Below are positions 22,318-35,200 of a stretch of 64,000 nucleotides of DNA, piece by piece. Under the pieces are notes generated by a model. The model saw nothing but the letters and a program-made list of their open reading frames with translations, ran no database searches and had not been told where the DNA came from. A program made the translations under genes and the position numbers. Positions within the stretch are counted from its first letter, which is position 1, and every line of letters starts with the position of its first letter. Source of the stretch: Erythroxylum novogranatense (Eukaryota > Streptophyta > Magnoliopsida > Malpighiales > Erythroxylaceae); contig CM057233.1 of NCBI GenBank assembly GCA_029891385.1, positions 52,654,063 to 52,718,062 of the forward strand, read 5' to 3'.

Positions 22318-25300
22318 TGTAACACCGCATTCCCGCATGACTCGTACTCGACATCGATGGTGATATCCGAGTCCGTGCCCCGCGAGGGTGGCGTGCTACA
22401 TCACTCAGTCAAAACTCAGTATAAATTTTTTTCTTTAATACATACACACACACATTATAATTTATGCGGAAAATAATTTACATAAACAAATCAATGGTCT
22501 CAGGGCCCTTTTCATAAATACAATATCATTAGTACAAAAATTCAGAAAATAAAATACACTAATGCATATGTGGACTGATCCCGACCCCTTCTCTACTTCA
22601 TTAACCAGCAGATGTCATACGCCAGTTGTTAAACGAGGTCTTCTTCTGAGTCCTGAAAAATAATTGCAAATTTTGGGTGAGTTTTGCGAACTCAGTGAGG
22701 AACCATCATCGATGGTTCACTCAATTCATGCAACACATCGTTCCATATAACATATATTCACATTGTTGCATATTAAATCACATTGCACAATTTCACTTGA
22801 ACATAGACCATTTATACATTTCACACGGTTAGACATACATAACCAATTGAATTCATAAACATCCATAATTCACATTCAGAAATACCACAGAAGCATAAGG
22901 CAGTTTGCCTTTTGCCCAATCAAAGAAACTAAAAATCAGATATATATGACATGCGCATGTAACACATTTCTACTTTATTTCGATGTTGTGACCGAGTGTC
23001 TAAACTGTCCCAATAAGGGCACATTAATCGTTGAGCCAGAGGCTCTGAATCGCTGTGGGCTCGAGGCCCAAATACGTTGAGCTTTAAGCTCTCGGTGGCT
23101 GCTCCGGTCACAACTGCCAATTACTGATCATATATTTATGCAAGGAATGCATATGTCAAAAATAAAGCAAACCAACATCATAGTTTATCCCAACTTAACA
23201 CATCTACATAAATGGTTCACAAACAATCACATTCAAATCACATGAAGCAAGTAGGGCACTCCTATGTCAGTATCTCCCAAGTACATCAGGCACCTTCGGC
23301 CCAGAATCAGTCATAAACAAAAGCAAGCCCACCATTATTCTCCATAGTATTATAAGTGCCAAATTATAAACAATCAGTAATCGAGAAACCATCTAGGTTA
23401 CTCACCTTTACTTCCGAAGCTAAAGCCTGAAAGTTTCGGCAACGTCTGTGAATTGATGTTCCAAAAGCGTCTCTAAAACAGTCCAAATATCCAACATTAC
23501 CATATTGGGAATCAGAAACATTTAATAATGCACATGTAGCAATTAAATGTGTACAATGCATGTTCGTGACATTCCCGACACTAATTCACAAATTCCCAAT
23601 AACAAAAATTCCGTCTAAAAATTAGAAAATTATAGCCACAAGAATCACTCAATTCGGACCTTTATAGGCCCAAATTATAAATAAAATACAAATCAGAAAA
23701 ATTATTTCCCGGACCCCTCACTTCGACCTAACCGATCCCTGTCAATTTCAGCTCTAAAAATTTCTAATTTCATAAATAATGAAATTAAATAATATACGAA
23801 TCCGATGTCTCGAGAATCAGGTCAATCGGATGTCGGATGACGAAGATATAAGCAAAAGAATCTTTAGGACAAAACAAAAGATAAGAGAGTTTGTACTATT
23901 TCCCTCTCTTCCACCATCTAAATTTCTAACATGCATAACTTTTTACACACTTATCCAAAAATTACAAACAAGATCTCATTGGAAAGACAACAAGAAACCC
24001 TACAATTTCCTTGAAGGGCTCACAAACCAATCTCACCTCTAAGGGTGCCAAAAACTACTTCAAAGTTACTGCTCATAAATGACCATATGAACAGTAACTG
24101 TGTTCTTCCAATCCGCATAACTTCTTACTCATAACTCCAAATAAGGTACATTATACACCATTAGAAAGCTCTAATCATTTTCTACAATATTCAAGAAGAC
24201 CCCCAATCCAATTCAATCTATAAGAGGGTCAAAAACACAAACAAAGGTTCTGCCCAATGAAACAGTAAAACTACCATATGAACAGTAACTGCACTCTACT
24301 AAAAAAAATCCTATCTTTCCATTCCTTATGCCAAAAATTCCAAAATTTATGTCAAAAAGAAAAATCAAAACATGTTCCACAAGTTTAATGAATAACTTGG
24401 AAGCAAAATCAACCTCTAAACAACTCAAATTCTCAAGCAAAACTTCTGCCTATATAAGTCTCATTCTCACAGTAACAGAATCTTCCAACATTCATAACTT
24501 TCCAACCCATTGTCAAAAAATTACATACCATATAGCAATAAAAAGCTCAGACAATATACTACAATTCTCAAGAAGAACTTCAAAGCAAATTCCCATTCAA
24601 ACTAGGTCAAATCCTCTCACTAAGGTGGCTATCCTGATAGGGTTCATGAAATCAACATTTAACCTAAACTATAACAAAATTTTACAAATTTATATCCAAT
24701 AATACTTACATCCAAAATTCACAAAAAAAAATACCTCATTAGAAAGCAACAACAATCCTCTACAAATTTTCAGGAGGTCACTAAAGCCAATTTCACCATT
24801 AACAGTCCCACATTAATACCAGAACATAAATAGCACAAAACCTATACACTTAGAGTCACTTAGACACAAAACACATTTTCAGCTGAATGACCATCTGAAC
24901 ATTAACACACCATAACGTTCAACGTACAAATAAAAAAAATCATACTTAGTGGCGTTAGAAAGCTAACACAAAAATCTTCAACTTTCATGAAGATTAAAGT
25001 AGCAAATTCAAGCCAATTCAACCCAAAAAAAATCATCAAAGTTTCAGGTCTCAAGGTTCAGATTACTGTTCCTACAGCACTTACAACTCACTTTTCATGC
25101 CAAATTTAAAACCCTTAAAGCCATAATTGGACAAAACTTCCTTCATATGAAATCTGGCCATACTTCTTAAGTTTAATTTTAAACAAACCTCAGCTCAATT
25201 ATGAGCCAAAATATGAAACCTACACAAAGTCACATTTTCCAGATTTCCTCCCTACCTTAACTCTTTTCATTTCATCACTTTACCTACATCAATATGCATC

Positions 25301-26324
25301 CATTTGGATCTCTAATTCAGCCATAAATTCATCAAAACAATTACTTGAGTAATAAATCCCAATTGGCAGCACACAACCTACACAAATTTCTTACTTTCAT
25401 TTCATTCATCCAACATCATACTAACCAATCCAAAACACTTAAAGCCAATCTAAGATTAATCTAAAACATGTTAAGTTATTCATCCTCACACAACTATACA
25501 CTTATACCCATACAATTAACATACAACTTCATGCAAGTGATGCACAAGATGTCATCATTATTGCTTCTAACTACAAAATTAAAGAACATAAACACAAAGA
25601 CTTTCCAAAACAAGCTTCAAATCCTTAATTCTTCAATCACCTCACCAAATCCTACTTCACTTCTCACACCATACGAACATCATCATCCAAGGAGGGAAAG
25701 GCTTAGGTTTTCACTTATGTGTGAATAAGGAGGAGCAAGCACTCTTCCCGTGAAGAATGAAAAAAATCAATGAAGAAGGAGAAGAGAAGAGTACCCACGT
25801 ATAAAGGAATTGTTTTAGCTTTCAAAGTGATTTCTTGCTCATTTAAGAGGAAGTGTCGTGGAAGCACTCATCAAATCGGATAAATATCAACCCATTAAGT
25901 TCAAGACATAATAGGCAAGTGACATGTGTCACTTGCCACTTGTCCTGGTTAAAAGCATTCTTCGGGTCTTTTTCCAAAAACAGTGTAAATTCTACTCCAA
26001 ATTTCAATGGCTCATAGCAAAAATTCCTCAAATCATATATCAATTTTTTTCAGTGCCATTGGACAGTCTTTTCCAGTACCAAAAACCCCATCTATCAGTC
26101 ACTTGGCAATTTTTCTGTTCCGGAAAAGTATTCCAAAAAATTCCTGAAATTCACTAAAAATATGAAACACACAAAAATCCACTCTAATTAATTTTTTAAA
26201 CACAAATAACACATTTTTTCACAATAAACACGGATGCCAGGAAAATTTCATGAATGCATGTACAATCATGTGCATGTGCAAAAATTTCAATTTATGTGCA
26301 TATGGAGGCCTTCTTATGTATAAA

Positions 26325-29300
26325 TGTTGGACCCCGATTTTTGAGTAAAAATAAGAAATATTCAAAAGTGGATGAGTTTATTTAAATGAAGTTAAATAGC
26401 AAGAAGTAAAAAGAGAAAGTGTGAAAATATGAGAAATTGTGAAATAGTTGACTTTTTGACCTTTGAGGGTTGACTTTTGATCTAGGCAAAATTTGAGAAA
26501 ATGATCTACACAAATCTCGTAGATTATGTCGAGAGCTTTTTGTGGACATAAAGTTTGCTATTTTTCGATGTCGGGATTGAGAGTTATGATTTTCCAAAGA
26601 TATGCTTTGTTTTGAAAATGCTATTAAGTATAAAGTTGTATGTTCTATGCTTCGAGGCCACTCGTCGTATGGATTTAGTCTGAATTGGAGTAAGTGGTAT
26701 TACTGAAAGTTGTAGCTTGTATGTCGATCTTTCCGACGCCATAAAGTTTGTAATTTTTCGATATCGGGACTAGGAGTTATGAGCGATTAAAAATTGGAAG
26801 TCATTTAGGAAAAATTATTTTGAACAGAATCTTTGATTGAGGTTTTGACTCCTTTAAAGACCTAATTTGATTTTATGTACTTCAGGGAAGTTGTAGAGCT
26901 TCCTTTGACCTTTCTATAGACACCAAATTTGTCAAATTCCGAGTTCGGAATTAAGAGATATGATTTTTGAAAAATTCAATTATAAGTGGGTATTTAAGGT
27001 TTTGTAAATTTTGCTTGAACTCAAACCTTTTTGCAATTTTTTGTTATAAATCTTTCGTCCGACATCCGATTGATTTGATTCTTGAGCGTTGGATTCCTAA
27101 GACAATTACGTTCATTTTTATGAAGAATTTTGATTTTTAGGAGATTAAATGGAAAGAGATTGATTGAACCCAAGTAAGAGATGGGTTATAGGTTATAAGT
27201 TGGATAATTTTCTGAACATAGTTCAGTATTTTGCAATTTTCGGGAGTTATACAATTCCGATTGAGGTGATTCTTGAGGAAAAATAAAGTTAAGATATAGG
27301 GCTACAATTCTTGTGAAGGGATCGAAATTTAATTTCATCCCTAAGATTGTCAAATTCTGGACTGAAGTTATGTTAAAGTTCAGTTTCGGATTTTGTGCAG
27401 GTCAGTTATTAATTTGGTCATAACTTCTTCGTTTTAGATCCGAATTGAGCGCCGTCAGTGGCGTTGGATTCGTATGATCTAGAGGAACAATTTTCATGAA
27501 GAAAGTTTGTCCAAATTATTTCGTTTAGATGTTGGAAATCAGGACGCAAGTTATCAGTTTTTCAAAATCCTGCACATGGGCAAACTTGGAAATAGGCTTA
27601 ATTGGAGGGGCAAGATGGTAATTTGTGTTTCATTAAATGAAACACATAAGAGGGTGTCGTTTTAGCCTACAGAAACTTGGAGAATTCACGAAAATTCCAG
27701 AACCAAAGAGAAGAGATAAGAAAGAAAAGAAGAAAAGAATGGAGAGAAGGAAGTTTGGTTGAAAGAGGAGAGAGCTCGTGACTTCAAGAACAAAAGGAGA
27801 TCAAGAACAAAAGGAGAAGAAAGAAGTGACGAAATCATCAAGGAGAAAAGAAGAGATGATTTCGGCTGTCCAAAGGAAAGAGGAAGAGTTGTCTTCCATT
27901 TGAGCCAAAGGAAGAAGAAAGTCGGGTCATTCTCAAGGTAGGGATTTCGAAAATCTCTTGGTTTTATTGTATGGGTTTCTCTTTTCTTGCTTGAAGATGG
28001 TGATTTGAAGAGAGATTCATGAAAGAATAAGGAAAGGGAATGGTTTTATCTTTCATTGAAGCCAAATTCTGATTTCGTGGGGTTGCATTTGGGTGAGAAG
28101 ATTATTGAATTTTGTTGATTTTTTTGATAAGTGTTGATGCTAAAGGTGGAGATAAGATATGGGTAAGGTTAGATGGAATGAATTTCATGTTTTCCCTTGT
28201 TCTTAAAATTTCCAGCATGTTGCTCATTTGGTAATTCATGGTTTGTTGATTAATTAGATAGGTTTTGATGTTAATAAGTTAGTTAGAGTATAGGTAAGGT
28301 GATGTTAAATCAATTTCAAGTTTTCCCATTTTAAAGAAAATTCCAGCATGTGTATCATTGGTTAATTCATGGTTTTATGGATGAGTTTTGATACAAATTG
28401 CTTAGTTAAAGTATGGGTAAGATTAGGTGAGGTTATGTAGATTGAAATTCAAGTTTTCCAATCCTTGAAGAAAATTTCAGCATGTAAATTCATGGTTGTT
28501 TTGTAGAATGAAGGAAAAGAGAAGAAGAAGGTTAGGGTTGTAAGCTTGAGAAAGGAAAGTTAAAGAGGTTTTAATGAAAAGAAGAAGGATTTGAAAGTAG
28601 AAGAAAATCTGATTTGCTTGGTTTATGGATGAGTTTTGGTTGTTATAACATATAAAGATATAAGGAAAGTTAGGTTAGTTGAAATGGAAGTTTTCCATGC
28701 TTTGAAAAATTTCAGCATTATTAAGTCATGATTTTGTTAGAGTTTTGCCTTTTCCTTAACCATGGTGGTTTGAGAGTGCATATAAAGAAAAGGGAAGGTT
28801 AGATTAATTTCAAATGTAAGTTGTTCCATTCCTTGAAAATTTCAGCATGTATCTCTTATGTTAAATCATGGTTCTTTGTTAGAATTTTGTGCCTTGGTTT
28901 GAAGAATTCTTGAAAAAGAATAAGAAAGAAAGGAAAAAGGAAAGAGGAAGGATTATTAAAAAAAAAAATCAGATTTGGTGTGGTGTTTTTAAGGCATGAG
29001 ATTCTTGGAAATAATTGATACAATTGAGATAGGCTTTGATGGTTATGGTTTAGGAAAGGTATAGGCAAAGTGAGATAGGGTTTTAGTCATGTTTTTCATT
29101 CTTTAGAAATTTCCAGCTTTGATATTTAGTGTTAATTAAGGTTTTGTATGCTTTGATTAAGGGCAATTAAGGCGTTTGGGGATTGAGGAAGGACATGTGA
29201 ACCTATTGCAAAGCTTAAGGATTCAAGGTGGGTGATTTCTTAATACTTGAGATAATATGCATTAAAGTTTTTCTAATAAATGCAAACTAATGTTTTCCAC

Positions 29301-31498
29301 CAATGACTTAGCATGTTTGTATGACTTACTTTATGTGATGTCTTTCACTTATATGTGATATTCTTGAGTATGAATTTATGTTAGAATGGATTGTTAAATG
29401 GTTTGTAACATGAATTCCGATGCTTTGTAATATTTGAATTAGTTTTGATAATGATCTGATTTGAAAACAATTTGAAAGTCAAATTTCGAAAAGTGCCTTC
29501 GGGCAATCTGTTTGTTTTAAGCATGAATATGTGAATTGTATGGGTTTGGTTAGGTCCCCTCCGTAGAGTCAGTGCATTGTCTCCCTCTGATAGCCTTCTC
29601 CCGGCTGCCCGCAAGTGGCTTAGGAGTTCCGATTTCGGACTCCCCTCATTCCTGTTGCACATGACCGCTATCTTGCGGAATGTGCGATCGTCTCTGTTAG
29701 GACCAAACCAAACCATTCTGAAATGTTATGTGCTGTTTGATATTTGTTGAATTTGTAATTGTTTGAAAAGTAGTATTCCGTGAAGAGTTTTGACAAATTA
29801 AAAATGCTTTTCTCAATGTGACTTGTATGAAAAGATTGAATGAATGAATAACGGTTTTCGCGTATTTCTCGTTTATTAAGTTATTACCCACGGAGCCGTC
29901 GAGCTCACCCCCAATTTTCCCCTCCTCAGGTAGCAAGCAAGAATCCGGGTCGTCGCATCGGGATTGAGGAAAATCCGATGCATTTTGTTGGTTTAGAAGT
30001 CTCAAAGCTTTAGTTTGTGCTTTGTAAATGAGTTTTATCTTTTGGATGTATTTAGGCTAAAATGCCTTGAAAGAATTGTATTTGCTCAATTCCATGTAAA
30101 TGTGAGAAATGTATCTTGTATATGCATTCCAAAATGTATTGATGGGAGTATGCTTAAGAATGGTTAGAAAAGTAAATTTGTGTTGTTTTATAATCTTGTA
30201 AATGAGTAGCGAAAAAAAAAATGAAGTTGTTGCCATTTTGAGTGGGTTGATGGGATTGTATGGCTTTATTTAGAATCTTAAGAGTGTGATATTGCCCTTT
30301 TGAGTTGGTGTTTGGGATGTGCTATGGTGATTGGAAGATTGAAGTGGTTTTGTGCAGGTTTGGAGCTTGGATGGTTTAGCTTTAGGATTTGGCTAAAGCA
30401 TTTTTAGGGGAGATGCTGTCCAAATTTTCCTAAATTTGGGCAGCAACTTCGCTTAAGGTTTAGACCCTCTTAGAGAGGGAATTCGCTGTGGAAGTCTTCT
30501 AAAAAAAATTTAGAGCATGTTAAGAACTTTAAAACGGTATAAAATGGGTTAGTTTTCGACTTAAGATGAAAAAGATATGAGCGTTTTAAGTTTGCTGCCC
30601 ATTATGCATTTGGGTTTCCCGAATTACTATTCACTGGCCATTTTGGGCTGAACCCTCGGAAGGGTTTTTCGCCCCTTTAGAGCGATATCGGGATTTTTCA
30701 TCTTTCACAAAAGATGTAGAGTTTATCAAGATCTTTAAAATGAGATATGGTGTGTTCTAATTGGAACTCGGAGTAAAAAGTTATAAGGATCGGAAATTGG
30801 CCGGTTACTATTCATATGGTCAATTACTATTCCTTTGGTCATTTTGCATTTTCTCTTATAACTTTCTCGTTTGGCCTCCGATTCACCCGAAATTCGAACC
30901 AGTGACTTCTCATCAAGTGTCCTACCTTTCCTTGCAAAAATGTCCAATTGTTAGCTTAATTGAATTTTGTCGGAATTAGCCTCACGTTTGTCTTGTTGAT
31001 TTACCTATTTGAATCATGCTTGAAGATGTTCGCTTTGCTACACTATGCCTTTCAAACCGATGTGCTTTTGTTTCGCTTTTGTTTTGTTTCCTTCCGCCTT
31101 ATACCTTCGGTTCAAGTTGCGTTGGCTTCGTTTCGTTTGTTTCTATCCTTTGTTATCCGATTCGACTCGTTCGATCTATTTTGCTTTCGATTTGAGCCTT
31201 GATTTGCTTTGTAATTTGCTTGGATACAATTCTTTAGTCTTGATTTTCATGTGCTTCGTAGTTTGTTTTCAGTATGTTTCTTCGTTTCTGTATGCTTTTC
31301 CTCCGTTCCGTTGAATTTACTTTTGTTTCGTTCTTCGTTTCGTTCTTCGGTTAAGACCCGACTCATAAAAATGGAGTTAAGATGAATAAGAAAAAAAAAT
31401 TATCGGGATTTTTCGGATTAGTCGAGGTTTTCTAAGGAATCATGTACGTATTGAGGGAATATGTATAAGTAGTTGGGTTCCGAATACGGGATCCAACA
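26325..31498 (+). repeat. 5' LTR of the giant-LTR element (5174 bp)
   Basis: It contains modules with the GAAAGTTGTAG...GAGTTATGA pattern (near 26505, 26697, 26878, 30486 and 30698), a TCGTCCGACATCCGATTGA module (27057), and a second one at 27419 with GAGCGCCGTCAG. A purine-rich block occurs at 27700-27930, and a box with GAGCTCACCCCCAATTTTCC and CTCCTCAGG at 29898-29932. The open frame 27759-27941 is a purine-rich chance frame and not a gene. Confidence 0.92.
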
Positions 31499-31502
31499 TT
31501 TA

Positions 31503-31516
31503 TGGTATCAGAGCCC
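31503..31516 (+). other. primer-binding site, tRNA-iMet type
   Basis: TGGTATCAGAGCCC, four bases after the LTR end at 31498. It matches the standard plant initiator-methionine primer site. Confidence 0.93.
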
Positions 31517-32250
31517 AGTATTATGAACTTGGGCGATATGTTTGTTTCATGAGCAATCTTCGGATAAGTGTCGAGCCCGAGATCTATGGTCTTAATCGGC
31601 ATATAAGATTGATGAGAGTGTATAAGGATAAAAATTTAATTTGTGAGAATGTCAGAGCCCAGTATTGATCTTACTTGGGCTATAGATTTGGTAAGATTAA
31701 GTGACATGCATGAGATTGTAAAAAGGGATAAATTAATAGGATTGAATTAGTGAGAATTGGGAAATGATGTGAATGTCTTTGTTATGAATTATTTGGAGAA
31801 CCTAAATTGATTTGTTTGATTAAGGTGATGAGACATATGAACGATCATAAGAAAGTGTATGATATTGAGGTTAGAATGTTATGACGTTTAGATTTCTTTG
31901 ATCACTTTGTTGATTTGATTTTGACTATACATTTGTGAGATGAAATAAGGATTATCTGAAAGATAAGATACATGATAAAGACATATGTATAGCAATTCAA
32001 AGGATTGGTCCATATTAAGGGTCATTAAGACTTGGAGCATGAACTTGTGTAAATATGTTAAGGAATTTTGAGGATATAGTGTTTTAATACGATATTGGAG
32101 GTATAAAATATGAGAAGTGAAATATGGTTATAAGTTAAGAATAAGAATATGTGTGATAAGAAATTTGATAAGAAAGTGAGTGATTATGATCATTACGCAG
32201 CAAGTACTTGGAGATTTCTAAGTATGAATTTCGAGGACGAAATTCTTTTA

Positions 32251-32264
32251 AGAGGGGGAGAAAT
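32251..32264 (+). other. polypurine tract of the giant-LTR element
   Basis: AAGAGGGGGAGAAA lies directly before the 3' LTR start TGTTGGACCCC. The word TTTCGAGGACGAAATT lies just upstream, as in the LARD at 9661. Confidence 0.9.
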
Positions 32265-35200
32265 GTTGGACCCCAATTTTTGAGTAAAAATAAGAAATAT
32301 TCAAAAGTGGATGAGTTTATTTAAATGAAGTTAAATAGCAAGAAGTAAAAAGAGAAAGTGTGAAAATATGAGAAATTGTGAAATAGTTGACTTTTTGACC
32401 TTTGAGGGTTGACTTTTGATCTAGGCAAAATTTGAAAAAATGATCTACACGAACCTCGTAGATTATGTCGAGAGCTTTTTGTGGACATAAAGTTTGCTAT
32501 TTTTCGATGTCGGGATTGAGAGTTATGATTTTCCAAAGATATGCTTTGTTTTGAAAATGCTATTAAGTATAAAGTTGTATGTTCTATGCTTCGAGGCCAC
32601 TCGTCGTATGGATTTAGTCTGAATTGGAGTAAGTGGTATTACTGAAAGTTGTAGCTTGTATGTCGATCTTTCCGACGCCATAAAGTTTGTAATTTTTCGA
32701 TATCGGGACTAGGAGTTATGAGCGATTAAAAATTGGAAGTCATTTAGGAAAAATTATTTTGAACAGAATCTTTGATTGAGGTTTTGACTCCTTTAAAGAC
32801 CTAATTTGATTTTATGTACTCCAGGGAAGTTGTAGAGCTTCCTTTGACCTTTCTATAGACACCAAATTTGTCAAATTCCGAGTTCGGAATTAAGAGATAT
32901 GATTTTTGAAAAATTCAATTATAAGTGGGTATTTAAGGTTTTGTAAATTTTGCTTGAACTCCGACCTTTTTGCAATTTTTTGTTATAAATCTTTCGTCCG
33001 ACATCCGATTGATTTGATTCTTGAAGCGTTGGATTCCTAAGACAATTACGTTCATTTTTATGAAGAATTTTGATTTTTAGGAGATTAAATGGAAAGAGAT
33101 TGATTGAACCCAAGTAAGAGATGGGTTATAGGTTATAAGTTGGATAATTTTCTGAACATAGTTCAGTATTTTGCAATTTTCGGGAGTTATACAATTCCGA
33201 TTGAGGTGATTCTTGAGGAAAAATAAAGTTAAGACATAGGGCTACAATTCTTGTGAAGGGATCGAAATTTAATTTCATCCCTAAGATTGTCAAATTCTGG
33301 ACTGAAGTTATGTTAAAGTTCAGTTTCGGATTTTGTGCAGGTCAGTTATTAATTCGGTCATAACTTCTTCTTTTTAGATCCGAATTGAGCGCCGTCAGTG
33401 GCGTTGGATTTGTATGATCTAGAGGAACAATTTTCATGAAGAAAGTTTGTCCAAATTATTTCGTTTAGATGTTGGAAATCAGGACGCAAGTTATCAGTTT
33501 TTCAAAATCCTGCACATGGGCAAACTTGGAAATAGGCTTAATTGGAGGGGCAAGATGGTAATTTGTGTTTCATTAAATGAAACACATAAGAGGGTGTCGT
33601 TTTTAGCCTACAGAAACTTGGAGAATTCACGAAAATTCCAGAACCAAAGAGAAGAGATAAGAAAGAAAAGAAGAAAAGAATGGAGAGAAGGAAGTTTCGG
33701 TTGAAAGAGGAGAGAGCTCGTGACTTCAAGAACAAAAGGAGATCAAGAACAAAAGGAGAAGAAAGAAGTGACGAAATCATCAAGGAGAAAAGAAGAGATG
33801 ATTTCGGCTGTCCAAAGGAAAGAGGAAGAGTTGTCTTCCATTTGAGCCAAAGGAAGAAGAAAGTCGTGGGTCATTCTCAAGGTAGGGATTTCGAAAATCT
33901 CTTGGTTTTATTGTATGGGTTTCTCTTTTCTTGCTTGAAGATGGTGATTTGAAGAGAGATTCATGAAAGAATAAGGAAAGGGAATGGTTTTATCTTTCAT
34001 TGAAGCCAAATTCTGATTTCGTGGGGTTGCATTTGGGTGAGAAGATTATTGAATTTTGTTGATTTTTTTGATAAGTGTTGATGCTAAAGGTGGAGATAAG
34101 ATATGGGTAAGGTTAGATGGAATGAATTTCATGTTTTCCCTTGTTCTTAAAATTTCCAGCATGTTGCTCATTTGGTAATTCATGGTTTGTTGATTAATTA
34201 GATAGGTTTTGATGTTAATAAGTTAGTTAGAGTATAGGTAAGGTGATGTTAAATCAATTTCAAGTTTTCCCATTTTAAAGAAAATTCCAGCATGTGTATC
34301 ATTGGTTAATTCATGGTTTTATGGATGAGTTTTGATACAAATTGCTTAGTTAAAGTATGGGTAAGATTAGGTGAGGTTATGTAGATTGAAATTCAAGTTT
34401 TCCAATCCTTGAAGAAAATTTCAGCATGTAAATTCATGGTTGTTTTGTAGAATGAAGGAAAAGAAGAAGAAGGTTAGGGTTGTAAGCTTGAGAAAGGAAA
34501 GTTAAAGAGGTTTTAATGAAAAGAAGAAGGATTTGAAAGTAGAAGAAAAATCTGATTTGCTTGGTTTATGGATGAGTTTTGGTTGTTATAACATATAAAG
34601 ATATAAGGAAAGTTAGGTTAGTTGAAATGGAAGTTTTCCATGCTTTGAAAAATTTCAGCATTATTAAGTCATGATTTTTGTTAGAGTTTTGCCTTTTCCT
34701 TAACCATGGTGGTTTGAGAGTGCATATAAAGAAAAGGAAGGTTAGATTAATTTCAAATGTAAGTTGTTCCATTCCTTGAAAATTTCAGCATGTATCTCTT
34801 ATGTTAAATCATGGTTCTTTGTTAGAATTTTGTGCCTTGGTTTGAAGAATTCTTGAAAAAGAATAAGAAAGAAAGGAAAAGGGAAAGAGGAAGGATTATT
34901 AAATAAAAAAAATCAGATTTGGTGTGGTGTTTTAAGGCATGAGATTCTTGGAAATAATTGATACAATTGAGATAGGCTTTGATGGTTATGGTTTAGGAAA
35001 GGTATAGGCAAAGTGAGATAGGGTTTTAGTCATGTTTTCATTCTTTAGAAATTTCCAGCTTTGATATTTAGTGTTAATTAAGGTTTTGTATGCTTTGATT
35101 AAGGGCAATTAAAGGCGTTTGGGGATTGAGGAAGGACATGTGAACCTATTGCAAAGCTTAAGGATTCAAGGTGGGTGATTTCTTAATACTTGAGATAATA

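Larger units (their letters stand above)
31499..32264 (+). other. 766-bp non-coding interior of the giant-LTR element
   Basis: It holds a perfect initiator-Met primer site (TGGTATCAGAGCCC, 31503-31516) and a second CAGAGCCCAGTATT word near 31650. Each lies in a small hairpin (GCCCA...TGGGC). No ORF reaches 60 codons. The end reads TTTCGAGGACGAAATTC followed by the tract AAGAGGGGGAGAAA (32251-32264). Confidence 0.9.

Noticed and set aside
24328..25728. Plus-strand frames in the minus solo LTR (24328-24702, 25468-25728)
   Set aside because: They read antisense through an LTR and through the 190-bp modules. Translations are low complexity and not conserved between modules.
27759..27941. Lys/Arg/Glu-rich open frames in the giant LTRs (also 33680-33952)
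   Set aside because: They arise from a purine-rich tract, have no domain, differ in frame between the two LTR copies, and lie within a non-coding LTR.
30960..31314. Phe/Leu-rich frames resembling membrane proteins (also 36920-37237)
   Set aside because: They are T-rich LTR sequence, the frame is not kept between the two LTR copies, and no start context or domain is seen.
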